This document shows positions 22,976-33,640 of a stretch of DNA of 64,000 nt, piece after piece. Made by a program: the position numbers and the translations under genes. The notes under the pieces were generated by a model. The model had not been told where the DNA came from, searched no databases, and saw only the letters and a program-made list of their open reading frames with translations. Origin of the DNA: Drosophila pseudoobscura. Its lineage: Eukaryota > Arthropoda > Insecta > Diptera > Drosophilidae. The stretch is taken from contig NC_046683.1 of the NCBI RefSeq assembly GCF_009870125.1, positions 48,561,869 through 48,625,868 of the forward strand, given 5' to 3'. Numbering within the stretch: position 1 is the first letter of the stretch; every line of letters begins with the position of its first letter.

Positions 22976-24860
22976 CTATATGACTATGGGATATGCTTCA
23001 TTCAATTCCTTCACCGAGATCACTGTACCAGAGATCCCCCCCCAAAGGCCCAACACGAGGAAGAAGAGGGACCGCCAGAGCAGGATCTTGCCATAGCCAT
23101 AGCCCTGGCTGTACAGCACACACATGTTGACGATTCCCGGAAAGATGAGCCCCAATTGTGCCAGGCAGAAGGATCCCACAAAGGAGAGGAGCAGCCCAAA
23201 GTCCGGATAGCCAATGGCCACCAGCACAGAGGCAATCACGAGGGCAAGGCGCACCAGATACTCCACGGATCGCCCTGAGGCAACATTCTCCACCAGCTTG
23301 GGCCGCATGTATCCCCGCCAGATGATGTCCACGGTGACGTAGCCCTGCAAGGCGTAGCTGAAGAACATGGCCATCGCAAACATTCCCATCACGCACTGTG
23401 GCAGGCTAAAGGAGAGAAAGGAGAACGGATCTAACTGGACGTAGCTCTCTTCAACTCACATTTCGTGGGGCGGCAGGTTGTGCAGAATGGAGTTGGCCGT
23501 GTCCCTCCCGTATTGCCAGTAGCCAAAGAACCCAAACGCTGCATAGAAGAGGACCACGAGGACCATGGCCCGATTGAGGACCCCGCAGGAGCCCAGAAAG
23601 TTCTCTGGATGCCGCATGCTGCGCTGCAGAGCTAAAATCTAGGGGCGAGCAAACCACAAATGAGTTGACAAAAGGATTCTAAAGGCAATTCCAGAAATAT
23701 CCTACAACACCGAGAGATTCGATGGCAAACAGAACAGTGCCAAAGAAGAGAGGGAACTGCGTCCAGTGCTGTGTGGCCTGCCGTCCCTCCAAGCTGGGCA
23801 AATCCTGCACAAGATACCAGAAAATGATGCCAAAACCTAAAGGAAGACGCGGCGATAGAAAGGATCAAAGATCGAGGACTGAAGCTCCGAAGCTCAATCA
23901 CCCACTGGCGACAGTCAGGATATTGGAGATGACAGTAAACGGCAACAGATACTTCAGATTCCTCACGAGGAACGTGAGTATCAGTGGGAGGATCAGCAGG
24001 GCCATATACAGACGCAGATCCATGGGATAAAGATACAGATCCCCCAAGAATTTTAGGTTCTTGGCTATAAACACAATGTAGACACAGTCCACACCGAAAT
24101 GATAGGCACACATCAGAATGTCCACGAAGTAACTGAAGAATCGGGATAAATACAGATGGAATATAGTGAGGGCCTGATTGGACAAACCCCAGGGGCCTGC
24201 TCATGCAGTGCAGCCATGTGGGGCCATCGAGAAGGGCCAGTTCCATGGTCTCCCTGTAGCTGAGGACTGCCATCCGATGGCGTCTGCACAGATGCTGGAT
24301 GTCATTCAACTGCAGGATAAGGAACTCCCCAGGATGAGAAGGGCTCTGGCTCTGGCTCTGCCTCTGCTCTACCTACCAGCACATGCATGGCATACACCAC
24401 AATGAAGCCAATCAGAACGGTGGCAAGAAGGCCTATTAGCCATCCGGCGTTGTAGAAGGCTCGTGGCATGGCCAGGCATCCAGTGCCAAAGGCACATTTG
24501 ACCAGATTGAGGAACGTCTCCAGATCCCTAAAGAAACGGTAGAATAAAGAGCGGCGGCACCATGGTGGATGAAATGCTCTTTCTCACGTCATTGTGTTCT
24601 CCACATCGGGTCGCAACACCTGCGCCTCATAGACCAAAGGGGATCTTTTTGGGGCAGAGCAACACCATTAGGAGAGGGTTCTGTTCTCTTTAGATCTTTA
24701 AAGCTCACCCCATGCTCCTTTGAGCCACACCCAGGGCCCGGACATGGAAGGGCACCAGATTCCTCTTCAGCTCCGGATCCATTCTGATGGCCAGTCGGTG
24801 GCGACGCCCGCGCACCTTCTTTTGCTGTTGATGTTGCTGTTTCTGCTGCGACGACGGCAT
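22976..24860 (-). CDS. SLC36-type amino acid transporter, paralogue B
   Basis: This is a second PAT/SLC36 transporter. Coding exons on the minus strand: 24860-24709, 24644-24588, 24527-24377, 24309-24188, 24132-23906, 23836-23706, 23638-23460 and 23405-22976. These total 1449 bases, giving 482 aa. The N-terminus is hydrophilic and Gln/Arg-rich (MPSSQQKQQHQQQKK), and the core starts at DLETFLNLVKCAFGTG near residue 71. Later landmarks are MSRPLGYFVDI, PLFFGTVLFAIESLGV, ILHNLPPHEI and ALQGYVTVDIIW. What looks like a frameshift after MSRPLG is a 55-base intron (24187-24133) with an unusual GTTTGT donor. Removing it restores an exact-length match to paralogue A. A 69-base intron from GTGGGT at 23905 is likewise placed by alignment. 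Exons of 151 and 179 bases have the same lengths in paralogue A, which shows tandem duplication. It is probably in the CG32079/CG32081 group of fly PAT genes. Confidence 0.9.
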
Positions 24861-25992
24861 TCTCTGGATCTCGATCTCAAAATCGAAATCTTATAATCAA
24901 AAACGAAACGAACTTTCAGCACCGACTACTGGGGTCTCTCTCTCTCTCTCTCTTTGTCTCTCTCTCGCTCTTTCTCTGTCTCTCTGTCCAATTATGCAAA
25001 TGTGTTGACGAGGCATTGGCTTTCCCTCGGGTTACGTAGTGATCTTTGGAATCTGTTGGCCAGCTTCCAGGAAGGGTCTCTCGGCCTCTCGGCCTCTCGG
25101 TCTCTCGTCTTGAGAGATATTAGCATGGCCCAAAGCCATGGACTCTTTCCAGGAAATCAAGCACAGTCGCAGCCCAGTCCCCGCCTCCTCTTCGATGCGG
25201 TTTTCTGTGTGGGGGCGTTCTCTAGGCTGTGGCCAAGGAATTTGCTACCTAAATTATGCCACAGCCTGAAGCATCCACCGCAGTATCCTCCTCTCTCTCT
25301 CTCTCTCTCTCTCTGTCCCTCACGGTCTATCGGTCTCTCTGTCCCTCTCTGGCGATACAAACTAATTAGTGTGGCAGGGGCTGGGGCATTTCTCAAATGC
25401 CACTTGGCCATAAATTCTATAAAAAAACAAACTACAGTTTCTAGTTAAGGCCCCTCTTCGCTGGTCGCTGGTCTCTGGTTTCTGGTCTCTGTGGTCATTG
25501 TGTGAGGCCGCAGCGATCACCCGCTGTGGGCCTGGCACCTTCGCCCTTGCCTTTGCCTTTCAATTTCTTTGCTTTTGCTTTTTCTTTTGCTTTTTCTTGT
25601 GCAGTGCCGAATCGAAAATGCAAATTTTCCGGCGTTTCGCAGCCGCAGCGGCAGCAGTGACAAGTACGAATCGAAGGGGGGGCCAGAAGTCAATCTGTTA
25701 GATTTGTTTGCTTTTAGCTATTCCATTTCCTTGCCTATTTTCCCACTCGTGTGTGTGTGTGTGGCTTCGAGGAGAGAGTCGATCGGTGGGAACACCTGCG
25801 AGGGGCACTTCCATAGCCAGAGCTCTCTCCAAGGGAACACTCAATCAAAAACAATCAATAAAGTGTTCCTCAAATGCAAATGCATGGCAATGTCGACCAA
25901 CAAAGGTTTCGCATGGAAAATACCCCACTTTGGATGTAATAGAATGCCCATTCAATGGACTAGTGGACTGTGTGACTGTGGTGTGTCTTACC
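24861..25992. other. intergenic region between paralogue B and the desaturase
   Basis: This holds the 5' flank of paralogue B and the 3' flank of the desaturase. It contains CT tracts at 24935-24953 and 25289-25314 and a GTGTGTGTGTG run near 25750. The ORFs here are low-complexity and not convincing. Confidence 0.6.
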
Positions 25993-26019
25993 TTTATTTG
26001 TAGTTGTATTTAGTTTATT
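25993..26019 (-). terminator. poly(A) signals of the desaturase
   Basis: Two AATAAA hexamers lie on the minus strand, at 26019-26014 and 25998-25993. They are 54 and 75 bases past the desaturase stop codon, giving a short 3' UTR. Confidence 0.6.
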
Positions 26020-26072
26020 TAAGAAGAGTAAAAAAAAAAGAAAAATATTTGCCAATATTAATGGTTAGCGGT

Positions 26073-27134
26073 TCAACTGGCATTGACCTTGAGCCTGTGT
26101 GTGATGGTGGTGTCGGCAATGTCCTCCTGCGGCTGGTCCTTGTCGCCCCATCCCCACACGGGGTGGCTGCCATCGCCAGTGCGCTTGATCCTTTGGCGGA
26201 GCATCTCCGTGGAGACGCTCTTCAGGTCGTAGGCCCAGCCAATGCGGGCGAAGAAGTCGATAAAGTATGTGGTGGCATCGCGCGAATACTTGCCCAGCTC
26301 GGCGCTCTTGTAGTCCCAGGGGAAGACGTGGTGGTAGTTGTGGTAGCCCTCGCCCACGCGGAACCAGATGAGGAACGCCTCGTCCGTGGGGGAGATGTTC
26401 TTGTCGTACGGCCGCTTGCCGTACATGTGGGCGGAGCTGTTCACCAGCCACACGATATTGAGGCTGGCGCACCACCGGAGGAGGGTGAAGCACGACCACG
26501 AGCAGAGCAGGGACTCGCCCCAGTAGTACATCGGCACGACGGTGGGCAGCACGAAGCAGATGAGCGGCATGAGGATCAGGTAGTGCTTCTTCTGGAACAT
26601 CACCAGCTTGTCGTTGCGCAGGTCCGAGAGATCGATATCCCTGCCCTTGATCGTCACATCCGGGTGCTTCTTGCAGCACAGCCAGCCGATGTGGGCGAAG
26701 AACCAGCCGCGCTGCGAGTTGTAGGGATCGGCGTCCGTCTCCGAGTACTTGTGGTGCAGCCGGTGGTCGCGGGCCCAGTAGTAGACGGCGTCCTGGAAGG
26801 CCAGCGTATTGAGGAACATGAAGATCAGCCTCAGCGGCGTGTTGGCCTTGAACGTGCGATGCGCCCACAGGCGATGGGCTCCCCCGGATATCCCCAGAAT
26901 GGTGAGCACCAGAGCCGCAGGGAATAGCACCACTGTCTGCCACTTGGCGGCGGTGAAGAGCAGCCACACGCCGTACAGCGAGGACACATGGAGGATCGTG
27001 AACAGGGTGATGTTCAGCCACAAGAGCTCCAACTTGTGGTTCGGATCGGGTATCTTCTTCAGAACCGTTGCCGCGGCGGTGTCGCCCTCGAAGAGCACGC
27101 CCGTGGTGTCTGTGGGATCGCTATTGGGTGGCAT
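26073..27134 (-). CDS. Fad2: acyl-CoA delta-9-type desaturase, probable Fad2/desatF
   Basis: This ER-membrane fatty acyl-CoA desaturase inserts a cis double bond, using cytochrome b5 and a di-iron centre. The intact single exon encodes 353 aa. The three histidine boxes are present: HRLWAH (87-92), HRLHH (124-128) and HNYHH (265-269). NSSAH (232-236) supplies the usual extra ligand. Four hydrophobic segments are expected: about 37-57 and 65-85 before the first box, and about 185-203 and 210-232 before the third. The length and lack of introns fit the fly Fad2 (desatF) type rather than the longer, intron-containing Desat1. The SLC36 neighbours also match my memory of the Fad2 region. In flies desatF adds a second double bond in making cuticular hydrocarbon dienes used as pheromones. 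The Fad2 name is an inference; the enzyme class is firm. A TATA box and initiator precede it closely. Confidence 0.93.
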   Translation of the reverse strand: MPPNSDPTDTTGVLFEGDTAAATVLKKIPDPNHKLELLWLNITLFTILHVSSLYGVWLLFTAAKWQTVVLFPAALVLTILGISGGAHRLWAHRTFKANTPLRLIFMFLNTLAFQDAVYYWARDHRLHHKYSETDADPYNSQRGWFFAHIGWLCCKKHPDVTIKGRDIDLSDLRNDKLVMFQKKHYLILMPLICFVLPTVVPMYYWGESLLCSWSCFTLLRWCASLNIVWLVNSSAHMYGKRPYDKNISPTDEAFLIWFRVGEGYHNYHHVFPWDYKSAELGKYSRDATTYFIDFFARIGWAYDLKSVSTEMLRQRIKRTGDGSHPVWGWGDKDQPQEDIADTTITHRLKVNAS

Positions 27135-27146
27135 CGTGCACTACAA

Positions 27147-27181
27147 ACTGGGGGGTTGGTCCCAAAACACATCTACTTATA
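27147..27181 (-). promoter_or_regulatory. TATA box and initiator of the desaturase
   Basis: TATAAG lies at 27181-27176 on the minus strand. A CAGT initiator at 27150-27147 is 31-32 bases downstream, the expected spacing. This predicts a 5' UTR of only about 15 bases before the ATG at 27134. Confidence 0.55.
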
Positions 27182-28804
27182 GCGAAGCGGCGCCCGATTA
27201 ATATTCAAAAATATTCGGCGTCGAACATGCCCCTTTCCGTTCCCGTTCCCGTTGCCATCGCCATCGACATCGTCATCGCGTTTTCGTATCATCGGGGCGT
27301 TCGAGAACCCGGACCTAGGTCCGAGGTAGTGTCCGGCGATCCATTTCAGAAATTGTAAATTTCAAGTACTAAATGTTAAACTATGCGCATAGATGATCGT
27401 CACGAGATGTTACACGTGATTGCCAGGGACGGTGCAATGGTGGAATGGTGCAGCGGTGCAGCGGTGCAACGGTGCAACGGTGACTGTGTTGCAGTTAGAC
27501 TGTGTTGCAGTCGACAGTGGTGGCGCATCATTAAAGTGCTGCAGACAAATGGCCGCGCGGCATGTGCGGCACATGTCAAGAGAGCTGCAGCAGCAGCGGC
27601 AACAGCGGCAACAGGTGAAAATCTGGCTGGAATTCTGATTATCTGCAGCTTCTGGTTGCTGCCGCTGCGGTGATTGGCAGCAAACTGTTGCTGCAACTGC
27701 TGCTGATGTTGCAGGCAGCAACTTAAACTGTAACTTTCAACGATTTGTCGTCAGCGTCTTCTGTCTTCTGTCGTCCGTCGTTTGTAGGCAGTGTCTTCTG
27801 CCTTCTGTCGTCTGTCGTCTGTGTGCCACTTTGATGTTTGGCCACAAAAGTGGAAAGCAACATGCGCATAATTACGATTCAGCCAACATGGGGTGCAACA
27901 TTCCTTGACCACCATCTCCACACCCCTGCCTCTGTTGCTGCCCCTGCCGTTGCCACTGCCCCTGCCCCTGCCGCTGCCCCTTGTCTCGCGCTCTCTGGGG
28001 GCCACGCCCTCAATTCAATTTACAGCCGGAAGTGTGGGTGTATACTTATTTGATATACATTCCTCTTCAGTACGCGTATTCCAATTCTTGTTCTTGTTCT
28101 TGTTCTCGTTTCGCGGTTCGCGTTTCGATGTTCTCTCCTTTCGCGCAACTCATTTGCTGCTTCATAAATCAGGAATCGCAGCAGCAGCCGCCTCAAAACT
28201 CCCGCATAAAAAAACTCCTGTATGAAAAACGCATTTAATGATTGGGGAACAACAGCAGCAGCAGCGGCAGCAACAGCGGCAACAACTACATAATAGGCCG
28301 CATCTTGAGGCAGCAGCAGCAGCAGCAAAAAGTGGGAGGATGCAGTGGATTCTCCCTCTTTTCGCTGCCTCTCTATCTCTGGTGATGGTTTTGCGATACA
28401 CTTTCTCTGGACGGTACTATGGCCCTCCAAAGGCGTTTTGCCATGCCAAAAATAACAGATCCAAGATCGGCTTGGCAGGTACTACTTATGTGACTTCTAT
28501 AGCAATTGCTGGGAAAAGATGATTTCCCGATGGAAGCTTGAGTGTTACTCTTAAAGAAATTGCTTAATGTATGTTTTATTTCGATTATATTCAAATTGGA
28601 TAAACTAGTCCCCTTCACTGTGCTTTTATGGCCTCCGGTTGTGCGAGAATTTTATGAAAAGGTGGATATATCCATGAAATGCATCCGTTTATAAGAGTTC
28701 TCCGCCCATGAGAATAGCTTCCCTATGAAAGACGTTCGTTAAGGAAGAAGTTCCCCTGAAACTGCCACAGAGTATCCATAACTTCGACTAGTAAAAGCCC
28801 ACAA

Positions 28805-29014
28805 ATGCTCCTTCTCTTGTTTTTAATGCCATTTGTTGCTGCCGCTGCCGCTGCTGCTGCTGCTGCTGCTGCTGTTGTCGGGCCGTTTGCCTTTTTGGGG
28901 CCCGTGAGGCATTCGCCTAAGCGGCAGGTTCCTGTCTCCGTCTGCTACCCCATCCAGGGAGGAGACGTCGACGACGTTGACTGCATTTTTAAGCGCGCTC
29001 TGCGCATAAAATAA
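28805..29014 (+). CDS. small ORF with hydrophobic N-terminus, unrecognised
   Basis: This 69-codon ORF starts MLLLLFLMPFV, followed by a poly-Ala run encoded by a GCT repeat. It resembles a signal peptide. The remainder, GPVRHSPKRQVPVSVCYPIQ followed by GGDVDDVDCIFKR, has two Lys-Arg pairs and two Cys. AATAAA overlaps the region right after the stop (CATAAAATAAAGCC). A secreted peptide precursor is possible. The GCT repeat could instead create the resemblance by chance, and there is no family match. Confidence 0.2.
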   Translation: MLLLLFLMPFVAAAAAAAAAAAAVVGPFAFLGPVRHSPKRQVPVSVCYPIQGGDVDDVDCIFKRALRIK

Positions 29015-32000
29015 AGCCAGATTGCAGGCATCTCTTGCCTTGGGGGCATCATCCTCCTGCCTCCTACCCTCCTACCCTCATACCTCCACTGCCCCATTCC
29101 CCAATCGGTGGAACGTACTACCTGTGGCAAGGCTTGCCTGAAAGATCTTGAATGGAAGCGAAGAGTAAAAGTGCAGGATGCTTTGTAGTCCTGCCCCCCC
29201 CGTGCTCTGCTGCACGCCCCCTCCTATCGGAAGAGCTTCTGCAGAAACAGCAGCTAATTTTCGACGGGGCAGCCACAAAAAAAATGAATACCGATTGGGG
29301 CATCCTCAGCACAGCAGAGAACCAGAGACAGAGAGAGGGAGGCAGGGAGAGCGAGAGAGAGAGATAGAGAGAGAGAGATCTTCGAGCGATAATGATGCAA
29401 GGTTAATCATTAGCCTGGAACGTGTATTATGCGATTATTAGTTGGGTGCAAGCACCGGAGAGGTGCACCCAATCCTTGCCACAGCCCCAGCATCGACTTC
29501 CAGCCTCGATTGGGGATTACACTCTTTTTTTTTTTTGGTGGGCGTTTGCTCTGGCTTTTTTCGGACCATTTCGCGGTAATTTCCAATTTCCGTTGCAATC
29601 TGTGGGGATCTGTGCGATCGGAGCAGCGGATTGGGGAGTTCTATATGCAACATGCCGCCAATTTGTCAACGAGGGCAACATGTGGTTGCTGCAGCATGTA
29701 TGTTGTCAGCGTTTTTTAAGAATCAATTGCCGCCCAACAGCAGCAGCAGCAGCAGCCGGAGCAGCAGCAGCAGTTGCTATGGAAATCTCTGCTCTGGAAA
29801 TTCGATATTTCCCGGGGCCCCGCCTGCCCCAGCAGCCTGCCCCCCCCCCTGCCACACGGCCCCCACAAGTCGGGGAGCCTGAAGGCGGCCTTGAAAAGCA
29901 ATACTTGGCGCAAAATCATTGCAGAATTGTAAATGAGGGGCAACCTCATAGGCCCTGCCCTGCCCTGCTCTGCCACACACTGTTGCTGTTGCCTGTTGCT
30001 GTAGTACACACATATTTTGAGGTAAAAACGCTCGCTCAACTGACATGCAACATGATTTTGTAGGCGTGCAACATGCGCATGCGCAACAGCCGCAGCTTTA
30101 TCAGATTCTGCAGGCTCCACTGTTGCTGGTGGTGTTTTTTGTTGGTTTTGTTGTTGTTGTTGTTTTTGTTGTGAGAGTTGCCGCATGTTGTCGACTGTCA
30201 ATTGTTTTGTGGGCGTTGCAGCAGCAGCCAGCAGTTGCAACCAGCAACCAGCAACAATAGTCGCAACAAGAGTCGCCACAACACACACCAATCTGTCGCA
30301 CAGAGCCCCAGACTCCCAGAGTCTGGCGGTGGGGCCGAGGGGCAGGGCAGCAGACTTTTGGAGGCTATATCAATGTCAACAGCATTATCACACCGCGCTG
30401 TCAATATGCAAATGCATAGAGCAGACAACGGAGTCCCACTAGTCGCAGCAGCAGCAACCCACCGAGCACCGAGCAGCGAGCACTTGCCACAACCAACTGG
30501 CAGCCAGGCAACAGAGAACAGAGAACAGAGGACAGAGAACCCAGCCAGCAAACGATTGCCTCCCTTCCCCCCCCCTGAGTTCCGTTCGTCCTCCTGCAGA
30601 CTCCTTTAGAGTATGTGACACTCGTTAACACGCAGCGAAAATGCGCGAAATGCGATATTTCACACGATTTATGCGCGATGCAACGACGAAAAGTTGCAAC
30701 CTATGGGGGGGGCAGCAGCAGCAGCAGCATCAATAGGAGCCCGAGGACCACACGCATTGCTGGGTAGCCGGTGGAGGCTGCTGCTGGGGCTTTAGGCCCT
30801 GGAAAAGTCATGGGAAAGGGAGTTCCCTGAAGGCTGCTTCCCTGCTGCAGCTTCGAAAATGTTGTTCTTGCAACAGAAGAAACATCCCACTTAAGGTGTA
30901 GGAAAATGATTAGCCGGAAGAGTGCGGCTGCTGCTGTCCGCCATATGCCACAAATAGTATTAGTTTCTGACTGGCTGCTGGCTGCCACTGCTAATGGGGT
31001 ATGTTGCTGCTGGCTTGCTGGCTTGCTCGCTTGCTAATTTGACAGAAAGACTTCCAAAGATTGGTGGCAGAGTGGCAGCGAGCCATGATTTATGCGCTGC
31101 CAATTGGTTGTGGCAACATTTGCCCATATACATAATTGAAATGTAATAAATTCTGCTACGGCTACCGCTGCCACTGCAACCGCTGCTGCTGCTGTTGCAG
31201 CTTTTCGTGCACAATTAGCGGCAGCAACAGGCAGTTGCTGTGGCAAGCATCAGCATCAGCATCAGTGGCATCCACTAACGACAATTGCTGACCATTTTCC
31301 ATGACTCCTCGTTGCTTGATTATTAAATAAATAATAATCATAGAGCGAACTGCTGCTGCTGCTGCTGTTGCAGTGGCAATGTGGCGGTGTGGCAGGAGGC
31401 TGGCTCTGCCTTTGGGTTTTACAAGTTGTAAAGTGCGAAATCAACACGCTTCATGCCACAAAACTACAACTACAGATCTCTGGACAGGCTGCCACACAGT
31501 GGCCATCGGTGGCACGTCCGAGTGTCCGAGTGTCCCAGTGTCCGCCGTGTCCGCCGTGTGTCTGTCCACTATGTTAGTTGTCAACACAAATGGCAATCGG
31601 CGTTGATAAATTGTTGCAGCCTTGGGCCAATTATAACCGTGTTTGGGCTTGGGCTGAATATAGCTGCCACATGCCACAGGCCACAGCCACAGCCACAGCC
31701 ACTACTCGTATGCCTCTTGCTGTTGCGCTGCTTCTCGTCCACACTCTCGTCTCTGATATCGCAAGGCTTTGCTGGTCCTCTTTCGTATGCAGATATCCAT
31801 TCATCCATCCACAAGCTTCCTGCGAAGCCCCGCAACAGTCCTCCTTCCGGTGGCTGCCACTCGTGTGTGGGTGCAACACTGTACGAGCAGAAGAAGCCAC
31901 CGACCGATATCTGAAATTCAATACCCGGATCAATCTCCGCTTTCAACAACTCTTTCAAATTTCTGTCGTGTCGTTTTCCTCTTTAGATAATTTGTCTGCC

Positions 32001-32070
32001 ACAGAGCTAAAAAAAAAGGGCGCCAAATGAGGCCACGTGCTACAAATTGCAGTGATTCCAGCAGCAGCAA

Positions 32071-32101
<31 letters not shown>

Positions 32102-33569
32102 AACAGGAGCTCAAAACACCCCCGCACCAGCACCTGAGATTTATCGAAGGTTTCCCTCATCCTCTTCCTCTTCCTTAGGGGCATCCTCTGCAGATCTCCG
32201 ATATCAGCTGTTCCTCCCCCCCCCTCCGGCCTGGCCTCTTGGCGCGCGCTGCTGCCCCTCTGGCACATTATTGTTATTATTATCCACGGCCCGGTGTCTT
32301 TCCTTATACAATAACATCTAATTTCCTACCTCTGCTCACTGCTACCTTTCTACCTACTTGGCAGGCTCTTTGATTCTCCCAGATTTTGGCAGGCGACATC
32401 CCTTAAAGGAGGGCAGCCTTCTCTCTTCTCCCAAGGCGCACCCGCATGTGTCACTCGAATGTTGCATATTTGTATGCAACGCTAATGACATCAGAAACAG
32501 ATCGAATCGCGAGGGAAATGCTAGATCCGATTGTGGCATTTCCCAGAGAAGACTTTTTCAAGGGGAGGGCAAATGGTTGAAGGTTTTGATAACGCTGAGA
32601 AGGAGGGAAGGGGAAGGAACAATTTCAGCTACAATTTGAAGATACTTTTTGCTCTTAAAAAGTGTCTGGCGAATCCCTCTCCTCTGTTTTTTAGCAAAGA
32701 TATCTCTTTATTGGAATCCTCCACCTACATACGACACATCTCCTGCCCCGAGGCAGGGTTTCCCCTGCCTCCGTTCAGGGTGGCTGCCACTGGGATTATT
32801 GACCTCTTGACAAACAAGCGAAACCTTTGTTTGCTGCTGCAGATGAGGACGAGAGGCAGCAGCAGTAGATGCAGCGGCATCTTCTAGACAGCTGTTGGAC
32901 GGATCAGAGGCAGGAGAGGAGATCGACTTAAGAAGTCGTTGGCGCGAAAAAACAGAAGTCGGTCCCGGGGAAAATCTGTGAAAGGAACAGCTGACAGCGG
33001 GCAGGGGGCAGGAGGCAGGGGGCAGGGGGAAATGCACGAGCCAAAGGGAAAAGGGAAAAGGAAAACGATCTCGAATGTTGCGGTTAACCTCCGAGACAGC
33101 GGAAAAGCGGAAAAGGTGTCAGAAATGTAGCAGCAACCATCTGTGTAGGTAATTTCGGTTCTAATTGCAACTGCAATTAGAGGAGAGTGGTTAGAGGGGG
33201 GTGGGGGGCGTGGTGCCACACTGGGAACAAGTGCAGCAAGCAGTCTGGCTGGCATTCGGCGAGTGACATATGCGAGACGCCACACAGATCTCCAAGGCGA
33301 AGTGGCATTGCGTGTGCTCTCCATTTATTATCGATGTTGCCCCGCCAGACGCTGAAAAACTTGCCCCGGCAGCGGCAGATTAGATTGGAGGCGTAGCAGG
33401 ATGAGGATGCAGCAGCAGCAGCAGCAGCAGCAACAGGAGGTGGATACCACTAACTACCGTTAGGAGAGACACACACAAACAGAGACAGAAACCAAAAACA
33501 GAGACACGAGACACAGTCGAAAGAAACATTTAAAGAAATTCAAATGAATTCGTTTTTGGGATATATGCA

Positions 33570-33640
33570 TGCCATGCCCAATGCCCAATGCCGAATGCCC
33601 CATGCCCCATGCACCATGCCCCAATGCCGCGTGCCCCGCG
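33570..33640. repeat. ATGCCC-type short tandem array
   Basis: About nine imperfect units of CATGCCC, AATGCCC and CGTGCCC repeat head to tail. Confidence 0.7.

Noticed and set aside
23632..24309. Long minus-strand ORF of 225 codons taken as one exon, or as evidence of a frameshifted pseudogene
   Set aside because: Alignment to paralogue A shows that two short GT-AG introns restore the transporter. The continuous frame is fortuitous.
26004..27021. Long ORFs on both strands overlapping the desaturase
   Set aside because: They are shadow frames of a GC-rich coding exon. Only the 353-residue minus frame has the histidine boxes.
27135..27150. Doublesex-like site (CACTACAAACTGG) before the desaturase
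   Set aside because: The core reads ACAAACT, not the required ACAATGT-type sequence, so it does not match the Dsx consensus.
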